DNA of 64,000 nt from Streptococcus mitis B6 (GTDB taxonomy: Bacteria > Bacillota > Bacilli > Lactobacillales > Streptococcaceae), in the NCBI RefSeq assembly GCF_000027165.1, contig NC_013853.1, positions 1,488,001 through 1,552,000 of the forward strand, in the 5' to 3' direction. A model generated the notes under the pieces. The model did no database searches and had not been told where the DNA came from. It worked only from the letters and a program-made list of their open reading frames with translations. Of the stretch, positions 34,950 to 44,565 are shown in pieces. Made by a program: the position numbers and the translations under genes. The first letter of the stretch is position 1; each line of letters opens with the position of its first letter.

Positions 34950-36908
34950 TTATTTGACATGTTTTGCCAACTCTTCTTGGGCTTTTTTATTAGATTCTTC
35001 TTTTTCTTTCATCCATTTTTCTTTGGCTTTTTCATATTCGTCTTTTGTGACTGCCTTATCTTGTAATTTGAGGTATTTATATGATTCGACCCCTTTATTA
35101 CCAGCCAATGAATAAGGTGATGAGAAAGGAACAGTTTTTCTCAATGTTGGTGTTCCACCCAGTGAAAGATTTGGAATCGCTAGAGAACTATCCACCAACC
35201 ACGCTTGAGCATCAGCATACTTATCGTAACGTTTAGACAAATCTTGTTCTTTACCAGCTTCTTCAACCATCTTAGTATAAGTATCAATACCAGCTGCTTT
35301 CGTCTTATCATTTGGTTGACCAGGTTCAATTCCTAGATTTTGGAGAGAACCACCGCTTGATAAGCTAAGTGTATCAAGATAGCTAGAAGGATCTAGATAG
35401 TCTGCACTCCAACCACCATTATAGAGGTCATAGTCTTTTTGCGCAGCTGTCTCAGCTCTATAACCAATGCTTTCCATTTCATCAGGGCCTAACATTTGGA
35501 TGTCAATAACTACATTATCAGCCCCCAAGACAGATTCGATAGACTGTTTGAATGAACTAGCTTCTTGGACACCTCTTTTAACAGTTTGGTCAACTGGCAT
35601 ATCCAAGTGGATTGGGAATTGAACCCCTTTAGCTTCCAATTCTTTTTTAGCTTTTCCAAAGGCTTCTTTGGCTTTGTCAACATTGTAATACGGATCCTGA
35701 GCATCATCAAATTTCATATCTTGCCATTCTTTACCATAATTGACAACTTTTGAAGCTACCATTTCACCAAAGTTCTTACCATCAGCTGAGACAAAGGTTG
35801 GTGGAACCAAAAGGTTTCTGAGAATCTTCGTTGCCCCATCTTCACCCTGAGATTGAGCTCCATAGGCTGTACGATCATAGGCAAAATTAATAGCTTGACG
35901 GAAGCTCTTATTTAGAACAGCTTCCTGAGTTGATTTTTTCTCAGCATCGCTTATTTTTGAAGTGTATTTATAAGATTTTCTGTCTAGGTTAAAATTGTAA
36001 TAGTAAGAAGTCGCATCTTGCATACTGTAGATGATATTATCTTTGTATTTTTCTTTAATAGCTTCAAAACTTGAATTATTTGGGAAGAGCCTAGCATAAC
36101 TATACCCTCCCTCAGTAAAGTTGCGAGCAAGGGAATCTTGATCACTACCATCAAAATAAGTCAACTTCACATCATCTACAAAGACATTTTTTGCATCCCA
36201 GTAGTTTGGATTCTTTTTATATTCCATAACAGATTTTGAAGTGAAAGCCTTGAATAAGAATGGTCCGTTGTACAAGATATCTGCAGGATCAATTTTACCA
36301 AAATCATCTCCTTTTGAATTCAAAAATTCCTCGTTAACTGGGAAGAGAATACTTGAAGTTGTTTTTGAATTCCAGTAAGGTTCTGGTTGGTTCAAGGTAT
36401 ATTGAACGGTTTGGTCATCAAGAGCCTTAACACCGACAGTTGAAAAGTCGCTTGTTTTACCGTTAATGTAATCATCCAAACCTGCGACGGATTCTTGCAC
36501 TAAGTACAAGGCTTCTGATTTTTTATCAGCCGCATATTTCAAACCAGTGACAAAATCTTGGGCAGTAACAGGAGCATATTCATCTCCATCTGCAGTATAC
36601 CATTTAGCATCTTTCCGCAGTTTGTAGGTATAGGTCAAACCATCCTGAGAAACAGTCCAATCTTCTGCCAAGGATGGCACATAGTTCCCATACTGATCAT
36701 TTTCCATGAGACCATCTACAAAGTTTGTAACAACGTCAAGTACAGTCGCACGATTTTCTTTAAGATAGTTTAAGCTAGTTGGATCAGAAGCGTAAATATA
36801 ACTATACGTTTTAGCTGCACTAGAAGAATTACTGCAGGCACTTAGTAGAAAACCTGCACTTAAAACGACACCTGCAAGTGTCAGATACTTGGATTTAGAC
36901 TTTTTCAT
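34950..36908 (-). CDS. aliB: Oligopeptide-binding lipoprotein AliB
   Basis: This 652-residue extracellular substrate-binding lipoprotein (SBP_bac_5, OppA-like) delivers peptides to the Ami/Ali oligopeptide importer. It has a lipobox LLSAC (lipidated Cys25) and YIYASDPTSLNYLKENRAT at the start of the mature binding domain. The C-terminus is lysine-rich. The frame is open six bases upstream at a TTG, but the ATG at 36908 is placed eight bases after AGGAGG and gives the 652-residue length I know for AliB. It stands alone, away from the ami operon, as in pneumococci. The promoter is strong (listed separately). Confidence 0.92.
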   Translation of the reverse strand: MKKSKSKYLTLAGVVLSAGFLLSACSNSSSAAKTYSYIYASDPTSLNYLKENRATVLDVVTNFVDGLMENDQYGNYVPSLAEDWTVSQDGLTYTYKLRKDAKWYTADGDEYAPVTAQDFVTGLKYAADKKSEALYLVQESVAGLDDYINGKTSDFSTVGVKALDDQTVQYTLNQPEPYWNSKTTSSILFPVNEEFLNSKGDDFGKIDPADILYNGPFLFKAFTSKSVMEYKKNPNYWDAKNVFVDDVKLTYFDGSDQDSLARNFTEGGYSYARLFPNNSSFEAIKEKYKDNIIYSMQDATSYYYNFNLDRKSYKYTSKISDAEKKSTQEAVLNKSFRQAINFAYDRTAYGAQSQGEDGATKILRNLLVPPTFVSADGKNFGEMVASKVVNYGKEWQDMKFDDAQDPYYNVDKAKEAFGKAKKELEAKGVQFPIHLDMPVDQTVKRGVQEASSFKQSIESVLGADNVVIDIQMLGPDEMESIGYRAETAAQKDYDLYNGGWSADYLDPSSYLDTLSLSSGGSLQNLGIEPGQPNDKTKAAGIDTYTKMVEEAGKEQDLSKRYDKYADAQAWLVDSSLAIPNLSLGGTPTLRKTVPFSSPYSLAGNKGVESYKYLKLQDKAVTKDEYEKAKEKWMKEKEESNKKAQEELAKHVK

Positions 36909-36940
36909 CTCCAAAACCTCCTGATTTAAATATTTGTCTT

Positions 36941-36969
36941 ATTATACAACTCGAGTTTTATTTAGTCAA
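36941..36969 (-). promoter_or_regulatory. Promoter of aliB
   Basis: TTGACT (36964-36969) and TATAAT (36941-36946) are 17 bases apart on the minus strand, close to the sigma-A consensus. Confidence 0.75.
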
Positions 36970-37102
36970 TAGATTTTTTAAAAAAATTAATCATTACATC
37001 TACAAACTATAGAAATTATTCTACAAATTAATAAAAAAGAGAATAATCCAAGCATTTTATGATAGAAATGTTCAAATTATCCCTTTTATTTATAAATATT
37101 TT

Positions 37103-38725
37103 TTAAGTTAACTTTAATTTGATTCGTAAGCGATCTGCTTGAGCTTTTCCAATCACCTTATCCAACAAACGGGTACGGAGACTCATAACTCCATAAACAC
37201 CTCCACCCATGGCACCGACAAGGGCTACATAAAGGAAGCTCCACAAACGTCCACTTGGTTGGAAAACGAATCCTAAAATCCACTGGATGGCACCGACACC
37301 GATGAACATAACAAGGGTTAACAAACTGATTAAAATGGTTCGCTTCAAAATCACCTTGCGCTTAACACCAGTTACCTTACAAATATCCCGATACATCAAA
37401 ACATTAGGAATAATAAGACCAATTGTTGTAGAAATCAAAGGCCCGTAACTGTGAAAGAGAGCGATGGTTGGCAGTTGCAAGACCAGCTTGGCAATGGAAC
37501 CATAGATAAAATAGAGAACTGCCTTGCGGTTACGGAACATTGCCTGAAGCATTGGAGACAAGACCATGTACAAGCCTAAAATAGTAGACTGCAAAACTGC
37601 AAAGACAAACAAGCCCATAGCCAAACTATCTGGCTTGCCATAGAAGACCGTATAAAGAGGTTCTCCTACCATAACCACTCCAACCGTTGCTGGTAGCAAG
37701 AATAGGAAAAGCATGGTAATGCTATCCTGAACGAGACGAGAAGCCGCCTTCAAGTCTCCCTTGACATAGTTTTCAGTCAAAAGTGGCAACCCTACACTCC
37801 CAATCGAAACCCCAACAGAAATCAAAATCATAGTGATTTTATTAGGATTGGCAGAGAAATAAGAAAACATGACAACCAAGTCTTCATTACTATAGTTGGT
37901 AAACCAACTCATACTATTGATAAAGGTCATCTGGTCCAAAATCTGGAAAAGCTGGATAGCAGACCCTGTCAGGATAAAAGGAATGGCTTCCTTAATGGTG
38001 TCGACCAAAAGACGCTTGCTGTTTATCTTATCTCCTGTTTCAAGGACTCTTTTAAGTAATCCTTCTTTGGCAAGGAAATAGATCAAAACTGCAAAACTGG
38101 CTACCATGCCGACAAAGGCAGCAAAGGTTGATTGGGTAACGGCTGCTAGATAATCTCCTGAGCCCATTTTCATAATCATAAAGGTTGCTAAGAGCATCCA
38201 GATAACACGAATGACCTGCTCAGCGATTTGGCTCATGGCATAAGGTTTCAGGTTATTCATCCCTTGGAAGAAGCCTCGAATCACACTCATAGATGGGAAA
38301 ATCAAGACCGCCCAAGCCAAGCTCTGCATGATTGGGATCAAGTCTTTACCCACACCCGACAAGTCTGCTAGCCAAGGAGCAAAGAGATACAAGACTAGGG
38401 CAAAGACCAGACCTAGTCCCGTCATAAAGCCTAAAAAGCTCCGAATCAGGGCAAAGCTATGCTCTTCTTCTCGCATGGTATTATACTTGGCCACTTGCTT
38501 GGCCACCGCAACTGGAATACCCGCTGTTGAAACCAGCAAGAACCAGGCATAGATATTGTAGCCCATGGTAAAGAGACCATTTGCTGTAGCCGCATAAGAC
38601 CCCATCCAGATATACCAAGGGATGATATAAATGGCACCGAGTAGACGACTGATAAAGTTACTAGCCGTTAGCCAAGCAGTCCCCCGTAACATCTGGGCCT
38701 GCTGGTGATTGTTTTCGTTAGACAT
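37103..38725 (-). CDS. ytgP: MOP-superfamily flippase, YtgP/MurJ-like (lipid II flippase candidate)
   Basis: This 540-residue polytopic membrane protein (about 14 segments) belongs to the polysaccharide-synthase/MurJ superfamily. The N-terminal LRGTAWLTASNFISRLLGAI is the family's first-helix signature. The streptococcal YtgP protein can replace E. coli MurJ, which flips lipid II, so that is the most likely role. It is divergent from murE, which acts earlier in the same pathway. The 105-base gap holds the murE promoter. Confidence 0.85.
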   Translation of the reverse strand: MSNENNHQQAQMLRGTAWLTASNFISRLLGAIYIIPWYIWMGSYAATANGLFTMGYNIYAWFLLVSTAGIPVAVAKQVAKYNTMREEEHSFALIRSFLGFMTGLGLVFALVLYLFAPWLADLSGVGKDLIPIMQSLAWAVLIFPSMSVIRGFFQGMNNLKPYAMSQIAEQVIRVIWMLLATFMIMKMGSGDYLAAVTQSTFAAFVGMVASFAVLIYFLAKEGLLKRVLETGDKINSKRLLVDTIKEAIPFILTGSAIQLFQILDQMTFINSMSWFTNYSNEDLVVMFSYFSANPNKITMILISVGVSIGSVGLPLLTENYVKGDLKAASRLVQDSITMLFLFLLPATVGVVMVGEPLYTVFYGKPDSLAMGLFVFAVLQSTILGLYMVLSPMLQAMFRNRKAVLYFIYGSIAKLVLQLPTIALFHSYGPLISTTIGLIIPNVLMYRDICKVTGVKRKVILKRTILISLLTLVMFIGVGAIQWILGFVFQPSGRLWSFLYVALVGAMGGGVYGVMSLRTRLLDKVIGKAQADRLRIKLKLT

Positions 38726-38794
38726 AGATTCCTCATTTTATTTTAATCACTAGGAAAAATTCCTCATCTTCCATTATAAACTTTTCCTTGTCAC

Positions 38795-38823
38795 TTGTAA
38801 AATTCGGGCTTGAAGTTTATAAT
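38795..38823 (+). promoter_or_regulatory. Promoter of murE
   Basis: TTGTAA (38795-38800) and TATAAT (38818-38823) are 17 bases apart. The -10 ends seven bases before the ATG at 38831, so transcription would begin at or beside the start codon. Confidence 0.65.
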
Positions 38824-38830
38824 AGAAAGT

Positions 38831-40276
38831 ATGATTAAGATTGAAACCGTATTAGATATATTAAAGAAAGATGGCCTTTTTCGTGAAATTATTGACCAAG
38901 GTCATTACCACTATAACTACAGCAAAGTTGTTTTTGATAGCATTAGTTACGACAGCCGAAAAGTAAAAGAAGACACTCTTTTTTTTGCAAAAGGTGCTGC
39001 CTTTAAGAAGGAATTTTTGATTTCTGCCATCTCTCAAGGCCTCGGTTGGTATGTGGCTGAAAAGGACTACGAAGTCGGCATCCCTGTCATCATTGTGAAC
39101 GATATAAAGAAAGCCATGAGTTTGATTGCCATGGAGTTCTATGGTAATCCACAAGAGAAACTAAAAATTCTCGCCTTCACAGGAACTAAGGGTAAAACAA
39201 CAGCAGCTTACTTTGCTTACAACATCCTATCTCAACGCTACCCAACAGCTCTCTTGTCAACTATGAACACAACTCTGGATGGAAAGACCTTCTTTAAATC
39301 TTCCTTCTCGACGCCTGAAAATATCGACCTCTTTGACATGATGGCTCAAGCTGTTAAGAATGGAAGAACCCATCTCGTAATGGAAGTCTCTAGTCAAGCC
39401 TATCTAGTCCATCGAGTCTATGGCCTGACCTTTGATGTAGGAGTCTTTCTTAACATCACTCCAGATCATATCGGCCCGATTGAGCATCCTAGTTTTGAGG
39501 ATTACTTCTACCACAAGCGTCTCTTGATGGAAAATAGCCGAGCAGTCATCATTAACAGTGACATGGACCACTTTTCTGTCTTGAAAGAACAAGTCGAAAA
39601 TCAAGACCATGATTTCTACGGTAGTCAGTCGAGCAACCAAATCGAGAATTCTAAAGCCTTTAGTTTTTCAGCTACGGGTAAACTTGCTGGTGATTATGAT
39701 ATTCAACTCATTGGCCACTTTAACCAAGAAAATGCCGTTGCTGCTGGACTTGCTTGTCTCCGTCTCGGAGCAAGTCTTGAGGACATCAAAAAAGGAATCG
39801 CTGCAACCCGTGTTCCTGGTCGTATGGAAGTCCTCACTCAGAAAAATGGAGCTAAGGTCTTCATCGACTATGCCCACAATGGTGACAGTCTGAAAAAACT
39901 AATCAATGTTGTAGAGACTCATCAAACTGGAAAGATTGCTTTGGTTCTCGGTTCGACAGGAAATAAAGGTGAAAGCCGTCGTAAGGACTTTGGCCTCCTC
40001 CTCAATCAACATCCTGAGATTCAAGTCTTTCTGACTGCTGATGACCCCAACTATGAGGACCCAATGACCATTGCAGATGAAATCAGTAGCTACATCAATC
40101 ATCCTGTTGAAAAAATTGCGGATCGCCAAGAAGCCATCAAGGCAGCTATGGCTATCACAAATCACGAATTAGATGCTGTCATTATCGCCGGTAAGGGAGC
40201 CGATTGCTACCAAATCGTCCAAGGAAAGAAAGAAGCCTATCCAGGAGATGCAGCCGTCGCAGAAAATTATTTATAA
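38831..40276 (+). CDS. murE: UDP-MurNAc-tripeptide synthetase, L-lysine-adding
   Basis: This 481-residue ligase adds the third stem-peptide residue. The ATP loop is [16 protein letters not shown]. The residue-3 specificity motif is DDPNYEDP, the L-lysine form rather than the DNPR of diaminopimelate enzymes, which fits Streptococcus. The open frame extends 21 bases further to 38810, but that ATG lies upstream of the -10 box. The ATG at 38831 gives the known length. It has no good SD, consistent with a leaderless transcript. It is one of the few plus-strand genes and ends at a bidirectional terminator shared with the CsbD gene. Confidence 0.95.
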   Translation: MIKIETVLDILKKDGLFREIIDQGHYHYNYSKVVFDSISYDSRKVKEDTLFFAKGAAFKKEFLISAISQGLGWYVAEKDYEVGIPVIIVNDIKKAMSLIAMEFYGNPQEKLKILAFTGTKGKTTAAYFAYNILSQRYPTALLSTMNTTLDGKTFFKSSFSTPENIDLFDMMAQAVKNGRTHLVMEVSSQAYLVHRVYGLTFDVGVFLNITPDHIGPIEHPSFEDYFYHKRLLMENSRAVIINSDMDHFSVLKEQVENQDHDFYGSQSSNQIENSKAFSFSATGKLAGDYDIQLIGHFNQENAVAAGLACLRLGASLEDIKKGIAATRVPGRMEVLTQKNGAKVFIDYAHNGDSLKKLINVVETHQTGKIALVLGSTGNKGESRRKDFGLLLNQHPEIQVFLTADDPNYEDPMTIADEISSYINHPVEKIADRQEAIKAAMAITNHELDAVIIAGKGADCYQIVQGKKEAYPGDAAVAENYL

Positions 40277-40284
40277 GATAGTAA

Positions 40285-40317
40285 AAAATCAAGGGAAATG
40301 AAACCCTTGATTTTTTT
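40285..40317. terminator. Bidirectional terminator between murE and the CsbD gene
   Basis: AAAATCAAGGG...CCCTTGATTTTTTT forms an 11-base stem with A-tract on one side and U-tract on the other. Confidence 0.85.
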
Positions 40318-40321
40318 ATCT

Positions 40322-40513
40322 TTATTTAAAAGCGTTTTTCAAACCTTCAACGGCACCTTCTACAGCACCTTTAGCATCTTCAACTACTTCTTTTGCCTTA
40401 GCAACTGTCTTTTCTACAGCGCCTTCTGCTTCAGTCTTGCCATCTCCAGTAACTTTACCAAATCCTTCTTTGATAGCGCCTGTTGCTTGTTCCAATTTGT
40501 TTTCAAGTGACAT
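40322..40513 (-). CDS. CsbD-like small stress-response protein
   Basis: This 63-residue hydrophilic protein of the CsbD family is made of Ala/Glu/Lys-rich amphipathic helical repeats ([20 protein letters not shown]). The members are induced by general stress, but the molecular role is unknown. The open frame extends to 40591, but the ATG at 40513 has SD AAAGGAGA seven bases before it and gives the typical short family length. It is a single gene converging on murE. Confidence 0.88.
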   Translation of the reverse strand: MSLENKLEQATGAIKEGFGKVTGDGKTEAEGAVEKTVAKAKEVVEDAKGAVEGAVEGLKNAFK

Positions 40514-40614
40514 ATGATTGTCTCCTTTAATTTTATTCCGATAAGTGTTACCGGTTACATATAGTTTATACCGAATACTAAGGAAAGTCAAACAATGTGC
40601 TCAGAAACAAGAAA

Positions 40615-41265
40615 TCAGACCAAGTAGAAAGTTAATCTTTCCTTATCCAAATCGATAGCCAACTCATACTTTCCATCTTCCTTTTGGACAATATAATCTA
40701 GGACAACTAAACTGTCCACAAAGATATCACGGCGTTTCTGCATAAGCTGATCTTTTTTGAGAAATTTCAACAAAAAAGTCGTCATATATTTGAGAGCATA
40801 CTCAGGATTAACATCTCCCAAAATGTCATAGAGTTCCTGCTGTTTTTCTGTCAAAGGATACTGATGTTTGACCTTGTAGAAATAATTGGACAGGGTCATT
40901 TTAGTCCGCGCAAAGTCCGTCTTTTCAACCAAAATAGCAGCATTGGTTTGATTTCGTAATTCTGTCTCAAACCCCTGCTCCAACAAGGCTTGATAGATTG
41001 GACTAGCTTCGCTGACAAAAATCTCTTGATCCAGTTCGAGACTATCAAGTGATTCAAGCATAGGAAGATTAAGGTAATAACGCTTATTTTTACGTAGAAT
41101 AAAGCCAGCCTTTATATACTCTTCCATGAGTTTATCAACTGCAACATCTGGAAATTGAGCCTTGATTTCCCTTAAAATCACATCCTCATGCTGGTCCAGA
41201 TAGCGGATCAATTCTCCAAAAAATGGCTGTCTCGTCAAACGAGATGGATTAAAAATCTGAATCAT
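40615..41265 (-). CDS. DUF1803 family protein
   Basis: This 216-residue cytoplasmic protein is of the streptococcal DUF1803 family, with an N-terminal IFNPSRLTRQPFFGELIRYL. The predicted structure is mostly helical with no membrane segments. Its function is unknown to me. It overlaps the 3' end of the papain-like gene by 17 bases, so the pair is translationally linked, and SD AAGGA lies seven bases before the ATG. No further inference is warranted. Confidence 0.7.
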   Translation of the reverse strand: MIQIFNPSRLTRQPFFGELIRYLDQHEDVILREIKAQFPDVAVDKLMEEYIKAGFILRKNKRYYLNLPMLESLDSLELDQEIFVSEASPIYQALLEQGFETELRNQTNAAILVEKTDFARTKMTLSNYFYKVKHQYPLTEKQQELYDILGDVNPEYALKYMTTFLLKFLKKDQLMQKRRDIFVDSLVVLDYIVQKEDGKYELAIDLDKERLTFYLV

Positions 41266-41867
41266 GAAGATTCCTTTCTTTACTTTCTAACAGAGGCGAT
41301 ACTGCCAACTGACTGGGATTGGTCCCCGGCTGGTTCAAAGGAACAGGCAGACCTAGTTCTCTGTAATACTCTCTCCAAAAATCACTAATCTCCTGCTCCC
41401 CATCTCCAAATTTTATGGGTATGGTCTCAAAAATCGGTAGGATTTCTGCCATGTACTGGGAACAGTAAAAACCAGCTCCATCTGGATAGAAAGAAGCATT
41501 ATAAGGAGCTCCAAGATGTTTGCAAGCTTTTTCCTTCACAGACTGGATATCCATTTCTGGGTAGACATAGAGGTCGTACAAGTGATTGGGCTCAAAGAAG
41601 TCTGCAGGTTCTTGACAGACAACACCAGCCTGTCCACTAGCGTGGTAAATCATCCCATCCAAATAAATGGCTACATGGTTATAGTTGCCTGTGGAAGTCT
41701 GGATGGCCTGTCCTATATCTGACTCATCTCTCACAAAAATCATACTCTTCGAAAATCAAATTCAAACCACGTCAGCGTCGCCTTACCGTACTCAAGTACA
41801 GCTTGCGGCTAGCTTCCTAGTTTGCTCTTTGATTTTCATTAAGTATCAAATCGCCATTTTCTAACAT
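41249..41867 (-). pseudogene. YiiX/YebB-like permuted papain (NlpC/P60-type) gene, interrupted by a BOX insertion
   Basis: The family has a His and Cys catalytic pair: here NYNHVAIYLDGMIYHAS and GAGFYCSQYMAEIL. Such enzymes are predicted amidases/peptidases. The true start is the ATG at 41867 with SD AGGAG. It reads MLENGDLI, after which a 105-base BOX (41742-41846) is inserted. Reading on, the frame enters the BOX and meets TAG after LNENQRAN. After the BOX, the original frame resumes as FVRDESDIGQ. The remaining 164-residue frame begins with an ATG made by the BOX/gene junction (41743), whose SD (GAAGAG) is weak. It may produce a protein lacking only the first few residues, or none. Confidence 0.8.
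41742..41846 (+). repeat. BOX element (A-C form) inside a coding sequence
   Basis: A 105-base element nearly identical to those at 34006 and 23594, but ending in AAGTAT instead of GAGTAT. It sits inside the papain-like gene after its seventh codon. Confidence 0.9.
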
Positions 41868-41883
41868 GCTTCACTCCTAGAAA

Positions 41884-41902
41884 AAAGGAGCCGAAACTCC
41901 TT
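41884..41902 (-). terminator. Terminator of ppaC
   Basis: AAAGGAG-TTTCGG-CTCCTTTTTT is read on the minus strand, 50 bases after the ppaC stop. Confidence 0.75.
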
Positions 41903-41952
41903 TCGATATAAGGCAAACTAGCCTTTCATAATTTGAATGAACACTCAAAATC

Positions 41953-42888
41953 TTAAGCATTAAAGCTTTCAGTCAATTGAGGTACCACTTGTTTCTTACG
42001 TGAAACTGCACCAGCAAGGAAAGCATGGTTGTCTTCAAGTTTGAAGTTGAAGGCTGCCTCAACCTTGTCCATATTGGCACCAAGAGCCAAGATTTCTGAG
42101 TTTGAGTTGACGATATCTGTAATCATCAAGACAAAGTCAGAGTAGCCGTTTGCTTCGTTGGCAGCTTGCATTGCAGCTTCAATTTCTGCTTGGCGTTCCA
42201 ATACTTCAGCGATGTCAACTGTGTTTACTTGAGCAACACGGACATTATTTCCGTTCAATTCAAAAGTCTTAGCATCGATGTCAATCAATTCGTCAGCAGA
42301 TTTGCTAGCCAAGTTTGTACCAGCCTTAAGCATTGCAAGACCGTATTCTTCCAAGTTGACACCAGCCAATTCAGCCAATTCAGGAGCAATAGCTTTATCT
42401 GTTGGGTGTGTTGTTGGTGATTTCAAAAGAAGGGTATCTGAAATCAAACCTGAAAGCATCAAACCAGCAATCTCTTTAGGAACAGCCACACCATGTTCTT
42501 TGAACATACGGTAAACGATTGAAGAAGCTGATCCAACTGGTTCCAAACGCATGTAAAGTGGGCTTGCAGTTTCAAAGTTAGCCACACGGTGGTGGTCTAC
42601 AACACCATAAACTTCTACTTCAGCGATATCTGATACAGATTGTTGGAATTCATTGTGGTCAGTCAAGATAACTTGCTCTGCGCCTTCTGCTTTAGCAGAA
42701 GTGATAACACGTGGTGCTTCAACACCAAAATAGTTCAAGACAAAGGCTGTTTCTTCATTTGGAGTTCCAAGGGCAACAGCTTCCGTATCCAAACCGTATG
42801 CTTCTTTTGCAAGGTAGGCAAAGGCTACAGATGACCCGATGGCATCTGAGTCTGGATTTTGGTGACCAAATACTAGAATCTTAGACAT
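41953..42888 (-). CDS. ppaC: Manganese-dependent inorganic pyrophosphatase
   Basis: This 311-residue family II pyrophosphatase (DHH superfamily) hydrolyses pyrophosphate to phosphate, driving biosynthesis. The metal-binding motifs are [20 protein letters not shown] and VDHHRVANF (DHH), and the C-terminal DHHA2 domain carries the basic SRKKQVVP. Length and motifs are normal. It is expressed from its own promoter. Confidence 0.96.
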   Translation of the reverse strand: MSKILVFGHQNPDSDAIGSSVAFAYLAKEAYGLDTEAVALGTPNEETAFVLNYFGVEAPRVITSAKAEGAEQVILTDHNEFQQSVSDIAEVEVYGVVDHHRVANFETASPLYMRLEPVGSASSIVYRMFKEHGVAVPKEIAGLMLSGLISDTLLLKSPTTHPTDKAIAPELAELAGVNLEEYGLAMLKAGTNLASKSADELIDIDAKTFELNGNNVRVAQVNTVDIAEVLERQAEIEAAMQAANEANGYSDFVLMITDIVNSNSEILALGANMDKVEAAFNFKLEDNHAFLAGAVSRKKQVVPQLTESFNA

Positions 42889-42917
42889 GATAATACCTCA
42901 TTTTGTTTATTCTCTTT

Positions 42918-42946
42918 ATTGTAGCATTTTTTTCGCTTTTTGACAA
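42918..42946 (-). promoter_or_regulatory. Promoter of ppaC
   Basis: TTGTCA (42941-42946) and TACAAT (42918-42923) are 17 bases apart on the minus strand, about 30 bases before the ppaC ATG. Confidence 0.7.
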
Positions 42947-42952
42947 AAGTAA

Positions 42953-42972
42953 GAGGAGTCAAAGGGCTCCTC
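42953..42972 (-). terminator. Terminator before the ppaC promoter
   Basis: GAGGAG-CCCTTTGA-CTCCTC is read on the minus strand and followed by TTACTTTT. It would end transcripts from the GIY-YIG operon. Confidence 0.6.
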
Positions 42973-42992
42973 ACGATTCTTCAAAATAACTT

Positions 42993-43143
42993 ATACTCTT
43001 CGAAAATCTCTTCAAACCACGTCATCTTCGCCTTGCCGTAGGTATGGGTACTAACTTCGTCAGTTCTATCCACAACCTCAAAGCAATGCTTTAAGCAACC
43101 TACGGCTAGCTTCCTAGTTTGATCTTTGATTTTCATTGAGTAT
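42993..43143 (+). repeat. BOX element, A1-B1-C1
   Basis: A 151-base element: boxA (ATACTCTTCGAAAATCTC), one boxB (ACTAACTTCGTCAGT), then boxC (ends CATTGAGTAT). Its right end provides the stop codon of the GIY-YIG gene. Confidence 0.9.
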
Positions 43144-43410
43144 GAGTAAATTTCTATCTTGATTTTCAGATAAAAATCTTTCCTTCTGTGGCCTCTTCTT
43201 ACGCTTGAGAAGGGCTTCTGCCGACATGGCTTCTTCCTTACTGGCAAAACCTTGAGCATAGATAAGTTTGACTGGCAAGCGTGCTCGTGTGTATTTGGCT
43301 CCCTTCCCACTATTGTGGACAGCGAGGCGTCTCTTCATATCAGTCGTATAGCCTGTATAGTAGGATCCGTCACGACACTCCAGCACATACATATAGGCCT
43401 TATGATCCAT
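43114..43410 (-). CDS. GIY-YIG family nuclease-like protein (UPF0213 type)
   Basis: This 98-residue protein has the GIY-YIG core [20 protein letters not shown] followed by the conserved Arg of MKRRLAVH. Small single-domain members of this family are common in Firmicutes and have unproven cellular roles. The frame is open to 43515, but the ATG at 43410 overlaps the end of the methyltransferase gene by 11 bases and gives the family N-terminus. The last nine residues (ILNENQRSN) and the stop are BOX sequence, so the native tail has been replaced. Confidence 0.85.
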   Translation of the reverse strand: MDHKAYMYVLECRDGSYYTGYTTDMKRRLAVHNSGKGAKYTRARLPVKLIYAQGFASKEEAMSAEALLKRKKRPQKERFLSENQDRNLLILNENQRSN

Positions 43411-44149
43411 AATAAATCTCTTCGAGTTCCGGCGTATAAGAGCCATCATCATTGTGGACAATGAGAGGTGGTAAGACCTTAAAGCCGCTTGTTGAACCAT
43501 CCTTGATAGCCTCAATCAAAAGCATATTGGCTTCCTTTTCCCTTTTTGGATAAACAAACTGCAGGCGCTTAGGAGCCAGATTATGCCGTTGTAACATGTC
43601 CAAGATATCCAAAAGTCGATCAGGACGATGAACCATGGCCAAGCGTCCATTGGATTTGAGAATACTCTGAGCACTACGACAGATTTCCTGCAAATTGGTC
43701 GTGATTTCATGTCGCGCCAAGAGATAATGTTCACTCTCGTTCAGGTTTGAATGCGGATCCACCTTGAAATAGGGTGGATTACACAAAATCATATCCACCT
43801 TACTTCCCTGTATACGAGAAGGCATATTTTTCAAATCATCACAGATGACCTCCATCTGCTCTTCCAAATCATTCAAACGGACAGAGCGTTCAGCCATATC
43901 TGCCAAACGCTCCTGAATCTCAACAGCCAAAATCTGTGCCTGAGTCCGAGTGCTGGCAAATAGCCCCACTGCTCCATTTCCAGCGCAAAAATCCACTATC
44001 AAGCCCTTCTTAGGAAAACGTGGAAAACGTGACAAGAGAACACTATCCACCGAATAGCTAAAAACCTCTCTATTTTGAATAATTTTAATATCTGTCGAAA
44101 AGAGCTGGTTAATGCGCTCCCCTGATTTTAATAATTGTTCTTCTTCCAT
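43400..44149 (-). CDS. tRNA1(Val) adenine-37 N6-methyltransferase (TrmN6/YfiC-like)
   Basis: This 249-residue SAM-dependent methyltransferase has the SAM-binding glycine loop [13 protein letters not shown] and the catalytic N-P-P-Y motif ([11 protein letters not shown]) of the N6-adenine MTase family. In the E. coli homologue the product is m6A37 in tRNA1-Val. The target here is inferred from the family. It partly overlaps the following GIY-YIG gene, a linkage common in streptococci. SD quality upstream is modest. Confidence 0.85.
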   Translation of the reverse strand: MEEEQLLKSGERINQLFSTDIKIIQNREVFSYSVDSVLLSRFPRFPKKGLIVDFCAGNGAVGLFASTRTQAQILAVEIQERLADMAERSVRLNDLEEQMEVICDDLKNMPSRIQGSKVDMILCNPPYFKVDPHSNLNESEHYLLARHEITTNLQEICRSAQSILKSNGRLAMVHRPDRLLDILDMLQRHNLAPKRLQFVYPKREKEANMLLIEAIKDGSTSGFKVLPPLIVHNDDGSYTPELEEIYYGS

Positions 44150-44201
44150 GTTCCTATTATAGCAAATTTATATTAACATTACAAAAGATAGAAATTTCTA
44201 A

Positions 44202-44564
44202 CTAGTGCTTCTGATTCTTCAAATGTTGAAGGGCTTCCTTGGTCCAAATTGGCATCATTCGTTTAAGAGGCGCAAAGCCGTAGTTAAAACGGTCGCTTGA
44301 AAAGCGTCTCCGTCTCGGAAACTGGTGCTTTTCTTCCTCCAAAGTGCGGATAGAAAGACTAGCTTTCCCTGTAAATTCATCTAAATCCACTACTTGAACT
44401 TGAACCTCTTCATCGACTTTCAAGGCTTCTTGGATATTTTCAATAAAGCCTGTCCGAATCTCTGAAATGTGAATCAGCCCCGTATCACCCGTCTCTAGCT
44501 CAACAAAGGCACCGTAGGGCTGAATACCTGTAATACGGCCCTTTAGCTTATCACCGATTTTCAT
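44202..44564 (-). CDS. cvfD: S1-domain RNA-binding protein (CvfD/GSP13-like)
   Basis: This 120-residue protein has one S1 RNA-binding domain (GDKLKGRITGIQPYGAFVEL) and a basic C-terminal tail. The streptococcal homologue CvfD is a post-transcriptional regulator affecting virulence and stress genes; I infer the same role. The open frame extends to 44591, but the ATG at 44564 has SD GAGGA and follows the stop of the cyclophilin gene by one base. The two genes are therefore translationally coupled. Confidence 0.87.
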   Translation of the reverse strand: MKIGDKLKGRITGIQPYGAFVELETGDTGLIHISEIRTGFIENIQEALKVDEEVQVQVVDLDEFTGKASLSIRTLEEEKHQFPRRRRFSSDRFNYGFAPLKRMMPIWTKEALQHLKNQKH

Positions 44565-44565
44565 C

